Shown here in pieces: positions 38,563-46,113 of a stretch of DNA of 53,351 nt (the stretch's first letter is position 1; each line of letters opens with the position of its first letter). The DNA is from Gemmatimonadota bacterium. GTDB taxonomy: Bacteria; Gemmatimonadota; Gemmatimonadetes; Longimicrobiales; Gaopeijiaceae. Under the pieces are notes generated by a model that was not told the DNA's origin, ran no database searches, and saw only the letters and a list, made by a program, of their open reading frames with translations. Position numbers and translations under genes: made by a program. The DNA lies in the NCBI GenBank assembly GCA_007120305.1, contig SKNW01000068.1, positions 1 to 53,351 on the forward strand, written 5' to 3'.

Positions 38563-39518
38563 CTTCCTCCCTGATCCTGGTCAACCTGGGCACGACACGA
38601 ACCCCCACCCCCCAGGGCGTCCGGGACTTTCTCAGGGAGTTCCTCGGTGACCCCATGGTGGTGGACTGGCCCGCGTGGGTATGGCGGCCCATTCTGAAGG
38701 GCATGGTCCTCCCCATCCGGCCCCACCGGGTGGCCCGGCTCTACGCTTCCATCTGGACCGAGGAGGGCGCCCCCCTCCGGGTCGGCACCGAGCGCATCGC
38801 CGCCGGGATCCGGGACCGCGTGGATCCGGCGGTCCACGTCCGGGTCGCCTACCGTTACGGGGAACCGGGGCTGGCGGAGACCGTGGCCCAGGCCTCGAAG
38901 GAGGGACCCGTGACGGTGGTCTCCCTCTTTCCCCACCAGACGGCCTCCACCACCGGAACCATCGACGAACTGGTGCATCGGACCGTGGGGGCCCGGGCCT
39001 CGGCAGATCCGGAGGTCATTCGAGTCCTCCACCCGGAGCCCGATGACCCGGGATTCATCGAGGCCCTGGCTGGACGATGGGAGGAGGCCCTGGGGGAGGC
39101 CGACGTGGAGCCTGAGCACGTGGTTCTCTCCTACCACGGGATTCCGACGCGGCACGACCGTCGGGAGGGTGGCGTCTACCGCACGGGGTGCGAGCGGACC
39201 TCCCGGGCCTTCCTGGCCCGGATCGGCTGGCCCGAAGCGCAGGCCACCACCGCCTTCCAGTCCCGCTTCGGCCCCGAACCCTGGCTTCGGCCCGCCACCG
39301 ACGACACGCTGGAGTCACTGGCTCGCGCCGGCATCCGGCGGCTGGCGGTGGTGACTCCGGGCTTCATCACCGAAGGTCTCGAGACGGTGGAGGAAATCGG
39401 GGAGGAGGGGAAGGAGATCTTCCTCAAGGCAGGGGGCCGAAGCCTGGTCCGCGTGGGATGCGTGGAGGACCATCCCGCCTTCGTGGAAAGCCTGGCCCGG
39501 CTCGGACAGCGGGGCTGA
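38559..39518 (+). CDS. hemH: Ferrochelatase
   Basis: A 319-residue enzyme inserting Fe2+ into a porphyrin in the last stage of heme synthesis. Landmarks: LILVNLGTTRTPTPQGVRDFL at the N-terminus (in outline), YRYGEPGLAETV, VVSLFPHQTASTTGT, the catalytic His in LSYHGIP (about H193), CERTSRAF, FQSRFGPEPWLRP, and VTPGFITEGLETVEEI with the second catalytic acid (about E275). No C-terminal membrane anchor or 2Fe-2S ligands are seen. The ATG at 38559 lacks a clear ribosome site; TTG at 38550 is possible. It converges on hemG, 72 bases away, so genes for both sides of the protoporphyrin IX branch point lie together. Confidence 0.95.
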   Translation: MTSSLILVNLGTTRTPTPQGVRDFLREFLGDPMVVDWPAWVWRPILKGMVLPIRPHRVARLYASIWTEEGAPLRVGTERIAAGIRDRVDPAVHVRVAYRYGEPGLAETVAQASKEGPVTVVSLFPHQTASTTGTIDELVHRTVGARASADPEVIRVLHPEPDDPGFIEALAGRWEEALGEADVEPEHVVLSYHGIPTRHDRREGGVYRTGCERTSRAFLARIGWPEAQATTAFQSRFGPEPWLRPATDDTLESLARAGIRRLAVVTPGFITEGLETVEEIGEEGKEIFLKAGGRSLVRVGCVEDHPAFVESLARLGQRG

Positions 39519-39590
39519 GCGGACCCGCGCCTCTCCCGGGAAACGCGCCCTGAGGAAGCAACAGAGAAGCAGGAGACCAGCGCCCCTGCG

Positions 39591-41060
39591 TCAGCCCACT
39601 CGGCGTCCCGCCACTGCGGCGCCCCGCCCTCCTGCTTCCATCCCCGACGTCCATGCCGCGCCAAGACTCACTCCGCTCCGCCAGTTCCCCGCGAGGAACA
39701 GGCCCGGGAGCCGGTCTTCGGCCCGCGCCACCTCCTCGACCCGACCCGCGTGGCCGGCCACGTACTGGGGGATGGCCTCGGGCCAGCGTTGCACGCGACC
39801 CAGGACCGGCTCCCCGCGGACCCCCAGGAGATCGCCCAGCTCCTCCCGGACCATGGCCAGCATCTCCTCGTCGGCCAGATGCGCCCGCTCGGGGGTCCGG
39901 GCACCACCCACGAAGTTGGCCGTCACCACCAGGTCCTCCGGGATCCGCCCCGGAAAGAGCGTTCCCGGCCAGAGGGACCCGAGGATGCGTCGCCCCTCGC
40001 CCGAGGGAACCAGGACCCCGAAGCCGTCCACCGGGTGGGCCACGGCCGATCGGGGCCAGACCAGGTGGACCACCGAGACCGGGGCATACGGGATGCCGGC
40101 CAGCGCCTCGGCCGCCCCCGGGTCCAGGGTCCGGAGGAGCCGTGCGGACGCCGGGGCCGGGGTCGCGAGAATAACGGCACCCGCCTGGATCTCGCGGCGC
40201 GTCACCGAGGAGCCGCTCCCACTCGGCTCCTCCCAGGCCACCCGCCACGCGTCCCGCCCCTGCGACTCCCGCTCCACGGCCACGACCCTGGCACTGCGCC
40301 GGACCGCCTCAGGGCCCAGCGCCTCGGCCACGGCCAGCGGCCAGGACTGGAGTCCACCACGGAAGGAAAGGATGCTGGAGGGGATTCGTGGCTCACCGCC
40401 TCGCTCCCGACGGGCGGTACGAGCCTGCGCCATCATCCCCCGAACCACGCTCCCATGGGAAGCCTCGGCCCGGACCAGGTCCGGAAAGACGGCGCCCAGG
40501 GCCAGCTTCTCCGGGTCACCGGCAAAGACACCGGAGACGAACGGGTCCACGAGCCGGTCCAGGACCTCGGGACCGAATCGTCGGCGCACGAAGGACGCCA
40601 CGGATTCGTCCAGCGCCGCGGTCCCATGGCCCTGGCCGCGGCCCCGAAACGGCTCCCCCAGCAGACGGAGCTTGGCGGAAGACGAAAGCAGAGGGGAGGC
40701 AAGAAAATCCCCGGGCCCGTGGGGCACGGCCACGGGCCGGCCGTCCTTCACCACGTAGCGGCGTCCCCCTGCCGCATCCGCCTTCAGCATCCGGTCCTCG
40801 AGGCCCAGCTCCCCGAAGGCGCGAAGGAGCTCGGGATCCCGTGTCGAAAGGGTCTGGGGACCGAATTCGAGGGGGAGATCCTCCGGGCCCCGCGGGGCGA
40901 GGGCCGGGTCGCCGGCCTCCCACCCCGCCCGGGAGCGGACGACGCCGCCCACCTCGCTTCCGGCCTCCAGGAGCTGCACCGGCACCCCAGCCCGGTGAAG
41001 CGTCCACGCCGCACCCAGGCCGGCCACCCCGCCGCCCACCACCACCACCGGATCGTTCAT
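39591..41060 (-). CDS. hemG: Protoporphyrinogen oxidase (FAD, HemY/HemG type)
   Basis: A 489-residue flavoprotein that oxidises protoporphyrinogen IX (or coproporphyrinogen III) to the porphyrin with O2. The N-terminal dinucleotide fold is VVVVGGGVAGLGAAWTLHRAG with the Glu of LLEAGSEVGG. Further landmarks are the FGPQTLSTRDPELL segment, DPFVSGVFAGDPEKLAL and the C-terminal LFLAGNWRSGVSLGAAWTSGMEAG (in outline), which contacts FAD. In the pigment context the product would be protoporphyrin IX, the shared precursor of heme and bacteriochlorophyll. The ATG at 41060 lies 17 bases after the hemN stop. Last gene of the bchE operon. Confidence 0.93.
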   Translation of the reverse strand: MNDPVVVVGGGVAGLGAAWTLHRAGVPVQLLEAGSEVGGVVRSRAGWEAGDPALAPRGPEDLPLEFGPQTLSTRDPELLRAFGELGLEDRMLKADAAGGRRYVVKDGRPVAVPHGPGDFLASPLLSSSAKLRLLGEPFRGRGQGHGTAALDESVASFVRRRFGPEVLDRLVDPFVSGVFAGDPEKLALGAVFPDLVRAEASHGSVVRGMMAQARTARRERGGEPRIPSSILSFRGGLQSWPLAVAEALGPEAVRRSARVVAVERESQGRDAWRVAWEEPSGSGSSVTRREIQAGAVILATPAPASARLLRTLDPGAAEALAGIPYAPVSVVHLVWPRSAVAHPVDGFGVLVPSGEGRRILGSLWPGTLFPGRIPEDLVVTANFVGGARTPERAHLADEEMLAMVREELGDLLGVRGEPVLGRVQRWPEAIPQYVAGHAGRVEEVARAEDRLPGLFLAGNWRSGVSLGAAWTSGMEAGGRGAAVAGRRVG

Positions 41061-41077
41061 GGCATCACCGCGGATCC

Positions 41078-42520
41078 TCAGACCGTCATGGAGAACCGGG
41101 GAGCCCCGGACTGCGCCGTCGGGAGCGACACTGGCAGGTAGGCATCCAGCTCCATGCAGAGGTTCCGCAGGAACCACCGACCCAGCGGCGTGACCTCGTA
41201 CCGGTCCTCGAGCCGCCGAAGGAGCCCGTCGTCGGCGTGGGCCTCCAGGGCCTCCCGCTCCCGGACGAGGGCCGGAAGCTGACGTCCCGACGCCCCTTCC
41301 CGGGCCTCGAGGAGGCGGTGGGGAAGTTCCAGGTTCGAGAGGAGGTGATGGATGGCGTCCCGGCGGCGGAGATCCTCGTCGGTGAGCACATGCCCCCGGA
41401 CCACCGGCAGGGTTCCGGCGTCCAGGGCGCGCTGCCAGCTCCCCAGCTTCGGATCGCTCTGGATCTGGGCCCCGCCAACCTCGCCGATGGCCGAGCATCC
41501 AAAGGCCACCAGGTGGGGCGCCGCCCTCTCCACGTAACCCATGAAGTTCCGATGGAGCCGGCGCTCCTCCAGGGCCCGGGAGAGCTCGTCGGTCTCCAGG
41601 GCAAAGTGATCCATCCCGATCCAGCTCCACCCCGCCTCGGTCAGGGCATCCACCGCCTGCTGGAAGAGGGAGAACTTGTCCCAGGCGGTGGCCGGCAGCC
41701 CTCGTGCGTCCACCTGCTTCTGGTTCGCCCGGAGGTGCGGGAGGTGGGCGTAGGAAAAGCAGGAGAGCCGATCCGGCTTCAGCTCCATGACGGAGTCCAG
41801 CGTGCGCTGGAAGACCTCGGGGGTCTGGTAGGGGAGGCCATAGACCAGGTCCAGGTTCACGCTGGGGAAGCCGGCCTCCCGGGCGGCGAGGAAGATCTTC
41901 CGGGTGAGGGCCTCGGGCTGGATTCGCCCGATGGCCTCCTGAACCCTGGGATCCATGTCCTGGACCCCGAGGCTGATGCGGGTGAATCCCAGGCCGCGAA
42001 GGAACCGGACCTGCTCCGGGGTGGCAATCCGGGGATCGATCTCCAGCGAGCGTTCGGCTTCCGCCCCCAGGTCGAAGGCGTCCTCGAGGAGACGGAGGAG
42101 GCGCTCCATCTGGGGTTCGGTCAGGAAGTTGGGCGTGCCCCCGCCCAGGTGCAGCTCCAGAGCCTTCCGCCCGCGCCCCAGCGTCTGGATCACGGCGGCG
42201 ATCTCCAGCTCCACCCGGTCCAGGTAGGCATCCACCACCGAACTCCGGTTCGTCACCGTGGCATTGCACCCGCAGTAGGCGCACCGCTCCGCGCAGAAGG
42301 GGAGGTGAACGTAGAGCGCCACCGGATCGTCGGACGCCGCAGCTGCCCTCCGCAGCGCCGCCCGGTAGTCCTTCTCGTCGAAGGATTCGCTCCAGAAGGG
42401 AATGGGCGGGTAGCTCGTGTACCGGGGACCGGAGCGATTGTAGTGCTCGACGCGCTCCGGGGTCAGGGCCTGCCCCGGGGGGGGACGCCGAACCCCGGGG
42501 GACCGGGCCGCCTGGATCAT
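41078..42520 (-). CDS. hemN: Oxygen-independent coproporphyrinogen III dehydrogenase
   Basis: A 480-residue radical SAM enzyme that decarboxylates two propionates of coproporphyrinogen III without oxygen. The cluster motif is C-x3-C-x2-C-x-C (CAERCAYCGCN, Cys76/80/83/85). RYTSYPP near the N-terminus, LHLGGGTPNFL, EIDPR, ISLGVQDMDP and DLVYGLPYQT are standard HemN markers, and GMDHFAL and NFMGY(V) follow. The length and the full C-terminal HemN domain separate it from HemW-type heme chaperones. The ATG at 42520 overlaps the bchJ stop (ATGA). Together with BchE it makes this operon a set of oxygen-sensitive tetrapyrrole steps. Confidence 0.95.
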   Translation of the reverse strand: MIQAARSPGVRRPPPGQALTPERVEHYNRSGPRYTSYPPIPFWSESFDEKDYRAALRRAAAASDDPVALYVHLPFCAERCAYCGCNATVTNRSSVVDAYLDRVELEIAAVIQTLGRGRKALELHLGGGTPNFLTEPQMERLLRLLEDAFDLGAEAERSLEIDPRIATPEQVRFLRGLGFTRISLGVQDMDPRVQEAIGRIQPEALTRKIFLAAREAGFPSVNLDLVYGLPYQTPEVFQRTLDSVMELKPDRLSCFSYAHLPHLRANQKQVDARGLPATAWDKFSLFQQAVDALTEAGWSWIGMDHFALETDELSRALEERRLHRNFMGYVERAAPHLVAFGCSAIGEVGGAQIQSDPKLGSWQRALDAGTLPVVRGHVLTDEDLRRRDAIHHLLSNLELPHRLLEAREGASGRQLPALVREREALEAHADDGLLRRLEDRYEVTPLGRWFLRNLCMELDAYLPVSLPTAQSGAPRFSMTV

Positions 42521-43197
42521 CGCGTTTTCCTCTCGTCTATCGGGAATCGAATGTGGAAATCCACCCCGTCGCGGCGACACACCCCGAAGGCGTCGGTCTC
42601 CTCGAGCTCGGTGGTCGGCGCCACCATGGCGCGGAGGAGTTCCTCGAAGGCACCCCGGTAGTAGGCATGGAGGGGCTCGGTCGACGGCACCCGCTGCGCC
42701 GGCGCCCCGTGCCGGAGCGAAACGAGGGGTCGGTCTCCCATCCGGAACTGGTACGAACCGCTCCCGGCAAAGGTCCAGGCATGGCGCCGGATGGCCTCGA
42801 GGAGAAGGCGAAGCCGAAGCCCCCGGGGGAGGGGCCGGACCAGGAGCTTCACGGGACCCGGGATGCGGTGGCGCAGCACGTAGGCCCCGGTGCGACGCCC
42901 GGAGTCATGGAGGACGGCGCGCAGTTCCCCTGACGGGAGAAGCTCCGTCAGGAAGGTCACGAGGGAGAGGAACTCCCCTTCGTCCCTCATCCCCTGGGGA
43001 TCCTCTTTCATCAGGTTGTCCATCCCGCAGAGGCGGAGGATCCGTCGGGCCTCGTCCGCTCCGTACCGGGCCTCCAGCGCTCGGGCCGTCTGGATCAGGG
43101 CATTGGGCCCGATCCGCCCCGGCGCAGGTCGCTCCTCGCCTTGCGGGAGGCCGGCGCCGGGCCGCCCCGGCGACAGGGTGATGCCCACGGGAGTCAC
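42517..43197 (-). CDS. bchJ: BchJ-like bacteriochlorophyll 8-vinyl reductase protein
   Basis: A 226-residue protein of the V4R/4-vinyl reductase fold. BchJ-type landmarks are RIGPNALIQTARALEARYG near the N-terminus, a PQGMRDEGEFLSLVTFL helix, YVLRHRIPGPVKLLVRPLP, AIRRHAWTFAGSGSY and YYRGAFEELLRAMV (each in outline). A C-terminal pair of strands ends VDFHIRF. BchJ was identified by mutants that accumulate divinyl pigments; later work showed that other enzymes carry out 8-vinyl reduction, so BchJ may be accessory. The GTG start at 43197 overlaps the Rrf2 stop (GTGA). Its Cys residues (RLCGMD, GVCRRD) are unexplained. Identification rests on motif recognition and position after bchE. Confidence 0.85.
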   Translation of the reverse strand: MTPVGITLSPGRPGAGLPQGEERPAPGRIGPNALIQTARALEARYGADEARRILRLCGMDNLMKEDPQGMRDEGEFLSLVTFLTELLPSGELRAVLHDSGRRTGAYVLRHRIPGPVKLLVRPLPRGLRLRLLLEAIRRHAWTFAGSGSYQFRMGDRPLVSLRHGAPAQRVPSTEPLHAYYRGAFEELLRAMVAPTTELEETDAFGVCRRDGVDFHIRFPIDERKTR

Positions 43198-43664
43198 GGG
43201 GCCGCCACCGGGAGGATGTCCAGCCTCGCTGCCGGCACCTCTGTCCGGGTCCGCTTCGCGTCGATGGCCCTGGACATGTCCGCCAGCGTCGTGCGACGGA
43301 GGTAGCCCCGCACCCCCTCGCGGACGGGAGACCAGGCGTGGTGAAGCGGGCATGGGACGGCATCGGAGCATCGGCCCAGACCGGCAGCACAGCGATCCAG
43401 CGACTCCAGCCCATCCACCGCCACCACGATGTCGTGGAGGCAGATCTCCCGCGCCGGACGGGCCAGGGTATAGCCGCCCGCCGGCCCCCGGGTGGAATCC
43501 AGGAGACCGGCCCCCACGAGGCGCGGGAGGAGGGCGGCCAGGAAGGGACCGGGGATCTCCTCGTCCTGCGAGATCTGGCGAAGCTTCACCGTTTCCCCCG
43601 GGGCATGACCCGCCAGGTGGGCCGCCGCCCGGATCGCGTACTCGCACGCCGCGGAGTGAATCAC
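43194..43664 (-). CDS. Rrf2-family transcription regulator with Fe-S ligand set
   Basis: A 156-residue DNA-binding protein. The winged helix occupies about residues 1-75, with [11 protein letters not shown], the recognition region around [13 protein letters not shown] and the wing [12 protein letters not shown]. The sensor loop has Cys92, Cys99 and Cys105 followed by His108 (C-x6-C-x5-C-x2-H), very close to IscR (Cys92/98/104, His107) and NsrR. A [2Fe-2S] or [4Fe-4S] cluster sensing oxygen, NO or Fe-S status is therefore likely. The gene lies between bchE and bchJ with GTGA overlaps at both ends, so its output is tied to that of the enzymes. It probably regulates this operon. The C-terminal 35 residues are basic. 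Confidence 0.9.
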   Translation of the reverse strand: MIHSAACEYAIRAAAHLAGHAPGETVKLRQISQDEEIPGPFLAALLPRLVGAGLLDSTRGPAGGYTLARPAREICLHDIVVAVDGLESLDRCAAGLGRCSDAVPCPLHHAWSPVREGVRGYLRRTTLADMSRAIDAKRTRTEVPAARLDILPVAAP

Positions 43665-45316
43665 GCGACGGGTCCGGAGGTGGTGGACACCGGGTCCGGC
43701 TCCGCCTCCGTCTCCATCTCCTCGTGAAGCTGCCCGCCACCGCCGCAGGCCAGCATCGTGTGCTGCGACGGACGCTTCTTTCGACCGTTCACCCGCTGGA
43801 TCTGGACGAGTTCGCCCTGCTGGCGCTGCCGGATCAGTTCGTCGCGGGTGAGGACCTTGGACTCGTCGAACCCCCAGTCCACCTTCTTCTGCCCCCAGTA
43901 GTTGATGCGGCCCAGGTCGTAGAAGCGGCGCTCCATGGTGCTCTTGAGGAAGGCCTTCAGGCATCCACGCAGGTACTTGCGCCGGAAGGGATCCTTGTCC
44001 CAGAGGTATCCCCCGAACGCCTTTTTCGTGTAGTAGCGTCGGTAGTTCTTGAGCACGCCCGCCAGCACCTCCTCGCGGGTCATGGCGTCGGGCTGGATGA
44101 TGGGGGTCACGAAGTTGTACTTGGCGTAGTCCCGGACCTCCACCTTGTCCCCCAGCTCCTCGAAGAGGTCGGCGAAGGGCCAGGGGGTGTAGCAGTTCCA
44201 GTTCACCAGGTCCGCCTTCCAGTCCAGCGCCATCTCGTACGTCTCCTCCAGCGTCTCGGGGGTCTCGTTCTCCATCCCCACAATGAACTGGGCCTCCACC
44301 ACGATGCCGTTCTCCCGCAGGAGCTCGATGGCCCGCTTGCTCTGGTCCAGCTTGATCTCCTTGTTGAAGCGATCGAGCTTGAGCTGCGCGGCGGCCTCCG
44401 TCCCCAGCGAGACGTGGACCAGCCCGGCCCGGCGGTACAGCGGGAGGAGCTCCTCGTCCCGGAGGATGTCGGTGACCCGGGTGTTGATCCCCCACTTCAC
44501 CGGGAGATTCCGCCGCTCAAGTTCCTCGCACATGGCGACGAACTTCTTCCGGTTGATCGTGGGCTCTTCGTCGGCGAGGATGAAGAATCCCACTCCGTGA
44601 TCCCGAACCAGGCCCTCGATCTCGTCCACGAACCTGATGGGATCCCGGGTCCGGTACGTCCGCCAGAACTTCCACTGGGAGCAGAAGCTGCAGGTGAAGG
44701 GGCAGCCCCGGGCGAAGTTGGGCACCGCCACGCGGCAGTTCAGCGGGATGTAGATGTACTTGGACCAGTCCAGGATCCCCCAGTCGGCCGTGAGCGCATC
44801 CAGGTCCTGGATGGGCGGGTGGGCCGGCGTGGCCACCACCTGATCCTCGTCGAGGAAGGCCAGTCCCTTGATGGAATGGCGATCCTCCTGGAAGGTGCCG
44901 GCCTTCACCGAGCGCATCAGGTTCGTGACGATGTGCTCACCTTCGCCCCGAACGATGACATCGATCCACGGCGCCTCCCCCAGGACCTGCTGGTACATGA
45001 AGGTGCCATGGATTCCGCCGAGCACCGTCAGCGTGTCCGGGAAGATCTCCCCGGCCAGCTTGAGGGTGGCCTGGGCCTTGTAGATGGCCGGCGTGATGGC
45101 GGTGGCCATGACCACATCCGGCACCGGTCCGGAACGGAGCATGGCTTCCAGCTGGTCGTCCTCGATCCGATCCGTCATGGCATCGATGAAGGTGACGTCG
45201 GTGATGCCGGCTTCCTTGATGGCGCCGCTCACGTAGGCCGCCCAGGCAGGTGGCCAGGTTCCAGCGATTTCGGCGCCGCCGGAATGGTAGTTCGGGTGGA
45301 TCATGAGGACACGCAT
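43661..45316 (-). CDS. bchE: Mg-protoporphyrin IX monomethyl ester oxidative cyclase, anaerobic
   Basis: A 551-residue B12-dependent radical SAM enzyme that forms the isocyclic (E) ring of bacteriochlorophyll with water-derived oxygen. The N-terminus [19 protein letters not shown] is a near-diagnostic BchE signature, followed by the B12-binding half ([29 protein letters not shown]). The radical SAM cluster site is Cys205/209/212 (CPFTCSFC). [30 protein letters not shown] and [17 protein letters not shown] (in outline) also match BchE. Generic B12 radical SAM proteins do not share these. The C-terminus ends with a MLACGGGGQ segment and an acidic tail. The ATG at 45316 has AGAGG upstream. First gene of the operon. 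Confidence 0.95.
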   Translation of the reverse strand: MRVLMIHPNYHSGGAEIAGTWPPAWAAYVSGAIKEAGITDVTFIDAMTDRIEDDQLEAMLRSGPVPDVVMATAITPAIYKAQATLKLAGEIFPDTLTVLGGIHGTFMYQQVLGEAPWIDVIVRGEGEHIVTNLMRSVKAGTFQEDRHSIKGLAFLDEDQVVATPAHPPIQDLDALTADWGILDWSKYIYIPLNCRVAVPNFARGCPFTCSFCSQWKFWRTYRTRDPIRFVDEIEGLVRDHGVGFFILADEEPTINRKKFVAMCEELERRNLPVKWGINTRVTDILRDEELLPLYRRAGLVHVSLGTEAAAQLKLDRFNKEIKLDQSKRAIELLRENGIVVEAQFIVGMENETPETLEETYEMALDWKADLVNWNCYTPWPFADLFEELGDKVEVRDYAKYNFVTPIIQPDAMTREEVLAGVLKNYRRYYTKKAFGGYLWDKDPFRRKYLRGCLKAFLKSTMERRFYDLGRINYWGQKKVDWGFDESKVLTRDELIRQRQQGELVQIQRVNGRKKRPSQHTMLACGGGGQLHEEMETEAEPDPVSTTSGPVA

Positions 45317-45670
45317 GGAACGCCTCTCTGGTCAGGAAGGATGCCCGCCGGCCGCTGCGGCCGGTCCTCAACGGGGCGTCGACGCCGACCCGGAGCCGGG
45401 CACCCCTGAACGATTTCTGGGTGTAAGCTATACTTGTCACTTTGCGATGTCCAGAAGTATTTACAGAGTGAAAAGTGGGGAATAGGCCGTGATCCGGGAT
45501 GGAGGTCACAACTCTATGCTATAAAAGCACTTGCAATCGCGTGCCGAACGCTGGACCGCAGAAGAATTCCAGCACCCCTTGCGTCCAGCCCCGCCCGGTA
45601 CCAAGGTGTCCATGCCCCCTGTCCCGCTCCCTTCGCTCTGCCCTCCCCCTCCCTGCCACCGACCGAGACC
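45317..45670. promoter_or_regulatory. AT-rich divergent control region between bchE and the DUF2237 gene
   Basis: This 354-base gap holds the clearest AT-rich island of the window (about 45408-45535). It must carry the bchE operon promoter (leftward) and one for the DUF2237 gene (rightward). Rightward -10 candidates are TATACT at 45427-45432 (with CTGAAC at 45404-45409, 17-base spacing) and an extended -10 TGCTATAAA at 45515-45523. Leftward candidates (TATAGC, TAAATA) have weak -35 elements. No gene or RNA was recognised in it. Confidence 0.5.
45420..45437 (-). promoter_or_regulatory. Possible CrtJ/PpsR-like operator
   Basis: On the bchE strand the sequence is TGACAAGTATAGCTTACA, which matches the TGT-N12-ACA consensus of the photosynthesis repressor CrtJ/PpsR except for one base. 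It covers candidate -10 elements on both strands. One near-match can occur by chance, so this is only a lead. Confidence 0.25.
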
Positions 45671-46051
45671 ATGGCCCTCAACGTCTTCGGAACCCCCCTG
45701 GAAGAATGCAGTCGCGACCCCCTCACCGGGTTCTACCGGGATGGGTGCTGCCACACCGGGCCCGACGACCTCGGCGTCCACACCGTGTGCGTCGTGGCCA
45801 CCGAAGCCTTCCTGGCCTTCAGCCGCGAGGTGGGGAACGACCTATCCACCCCTCGACCCGAATACCGCTTTCCCGGTGTTCGCCCCGGCGACCGATGGTG
45901 CCTCTGTGCCTCCCGGTGGAAGCAGGCCTGGGAAGCCGGCCACGCGCCCCCGGTGGTCCTCACGGCCACCCACGAGGCCACGCTGGGCATTGTCCCCCTG
46001 AAGGCCCTGGTGGCCCACGCCCACCGGGAACCGGCAGCATCCGGGGGGTGA
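45671..46051 (+). CDS. DUF2237 family protein
   Basis: A 126-residue small cytoplasmic protein. It matches the DUF2237 pattern almost throughout: NVFGTPLEECSRDPLTGFYRDGCC at the N-terminus (in outline), HTVCVVATEAFL, GNDLSTPRPEYRFPG, GDRWCLCASRW and VVLTATHEATLGIVPL. Five conserved Cys are visible (CS, CC, VC, WCLC region) and could bind metal. Function is unknown in all organisms. The start ATG at 45671 matches the usual family N-terminus; no strong ribosome site is seen. It diverges from bchE and may be transcribed from the AT-rich region upstream. Confidence 0.9.
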   Translation: MALNVFGTPLEECSRDPLTGFYRDGCCHTGPDDLGVHTVCVVATEAFLAFSREVGNDLSTPRPEYRFPGVRPGDRWCLCASRWKQAWEAGHAPPVVLTATHEATLGIVPLKALVAHAHREPAASGG

Positions 46052-46113
46052 ACTTCCTCCACCTCGGCGGTGTTTCCCTGTCTGTGTCGCACCCACCGAG
46101 CCTCGAGGATTCC

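Noticed and set aside
39591-42284. Apparent 897-codon frame suggesting a larger fused hemG protein
   Set aside because: The extra N-terminal part is antisense-like sequence within hemN in another frame; the flavoprotein fold starts at the ATG at 41060.
43661-45316. Reading BchE as a generic B12-binding radical SAM protein
   Set aside because: The N-terminal [13 protein letters not shown] signature, conserved segments across the protein and the bchJ neighbour point specifically to BchE.
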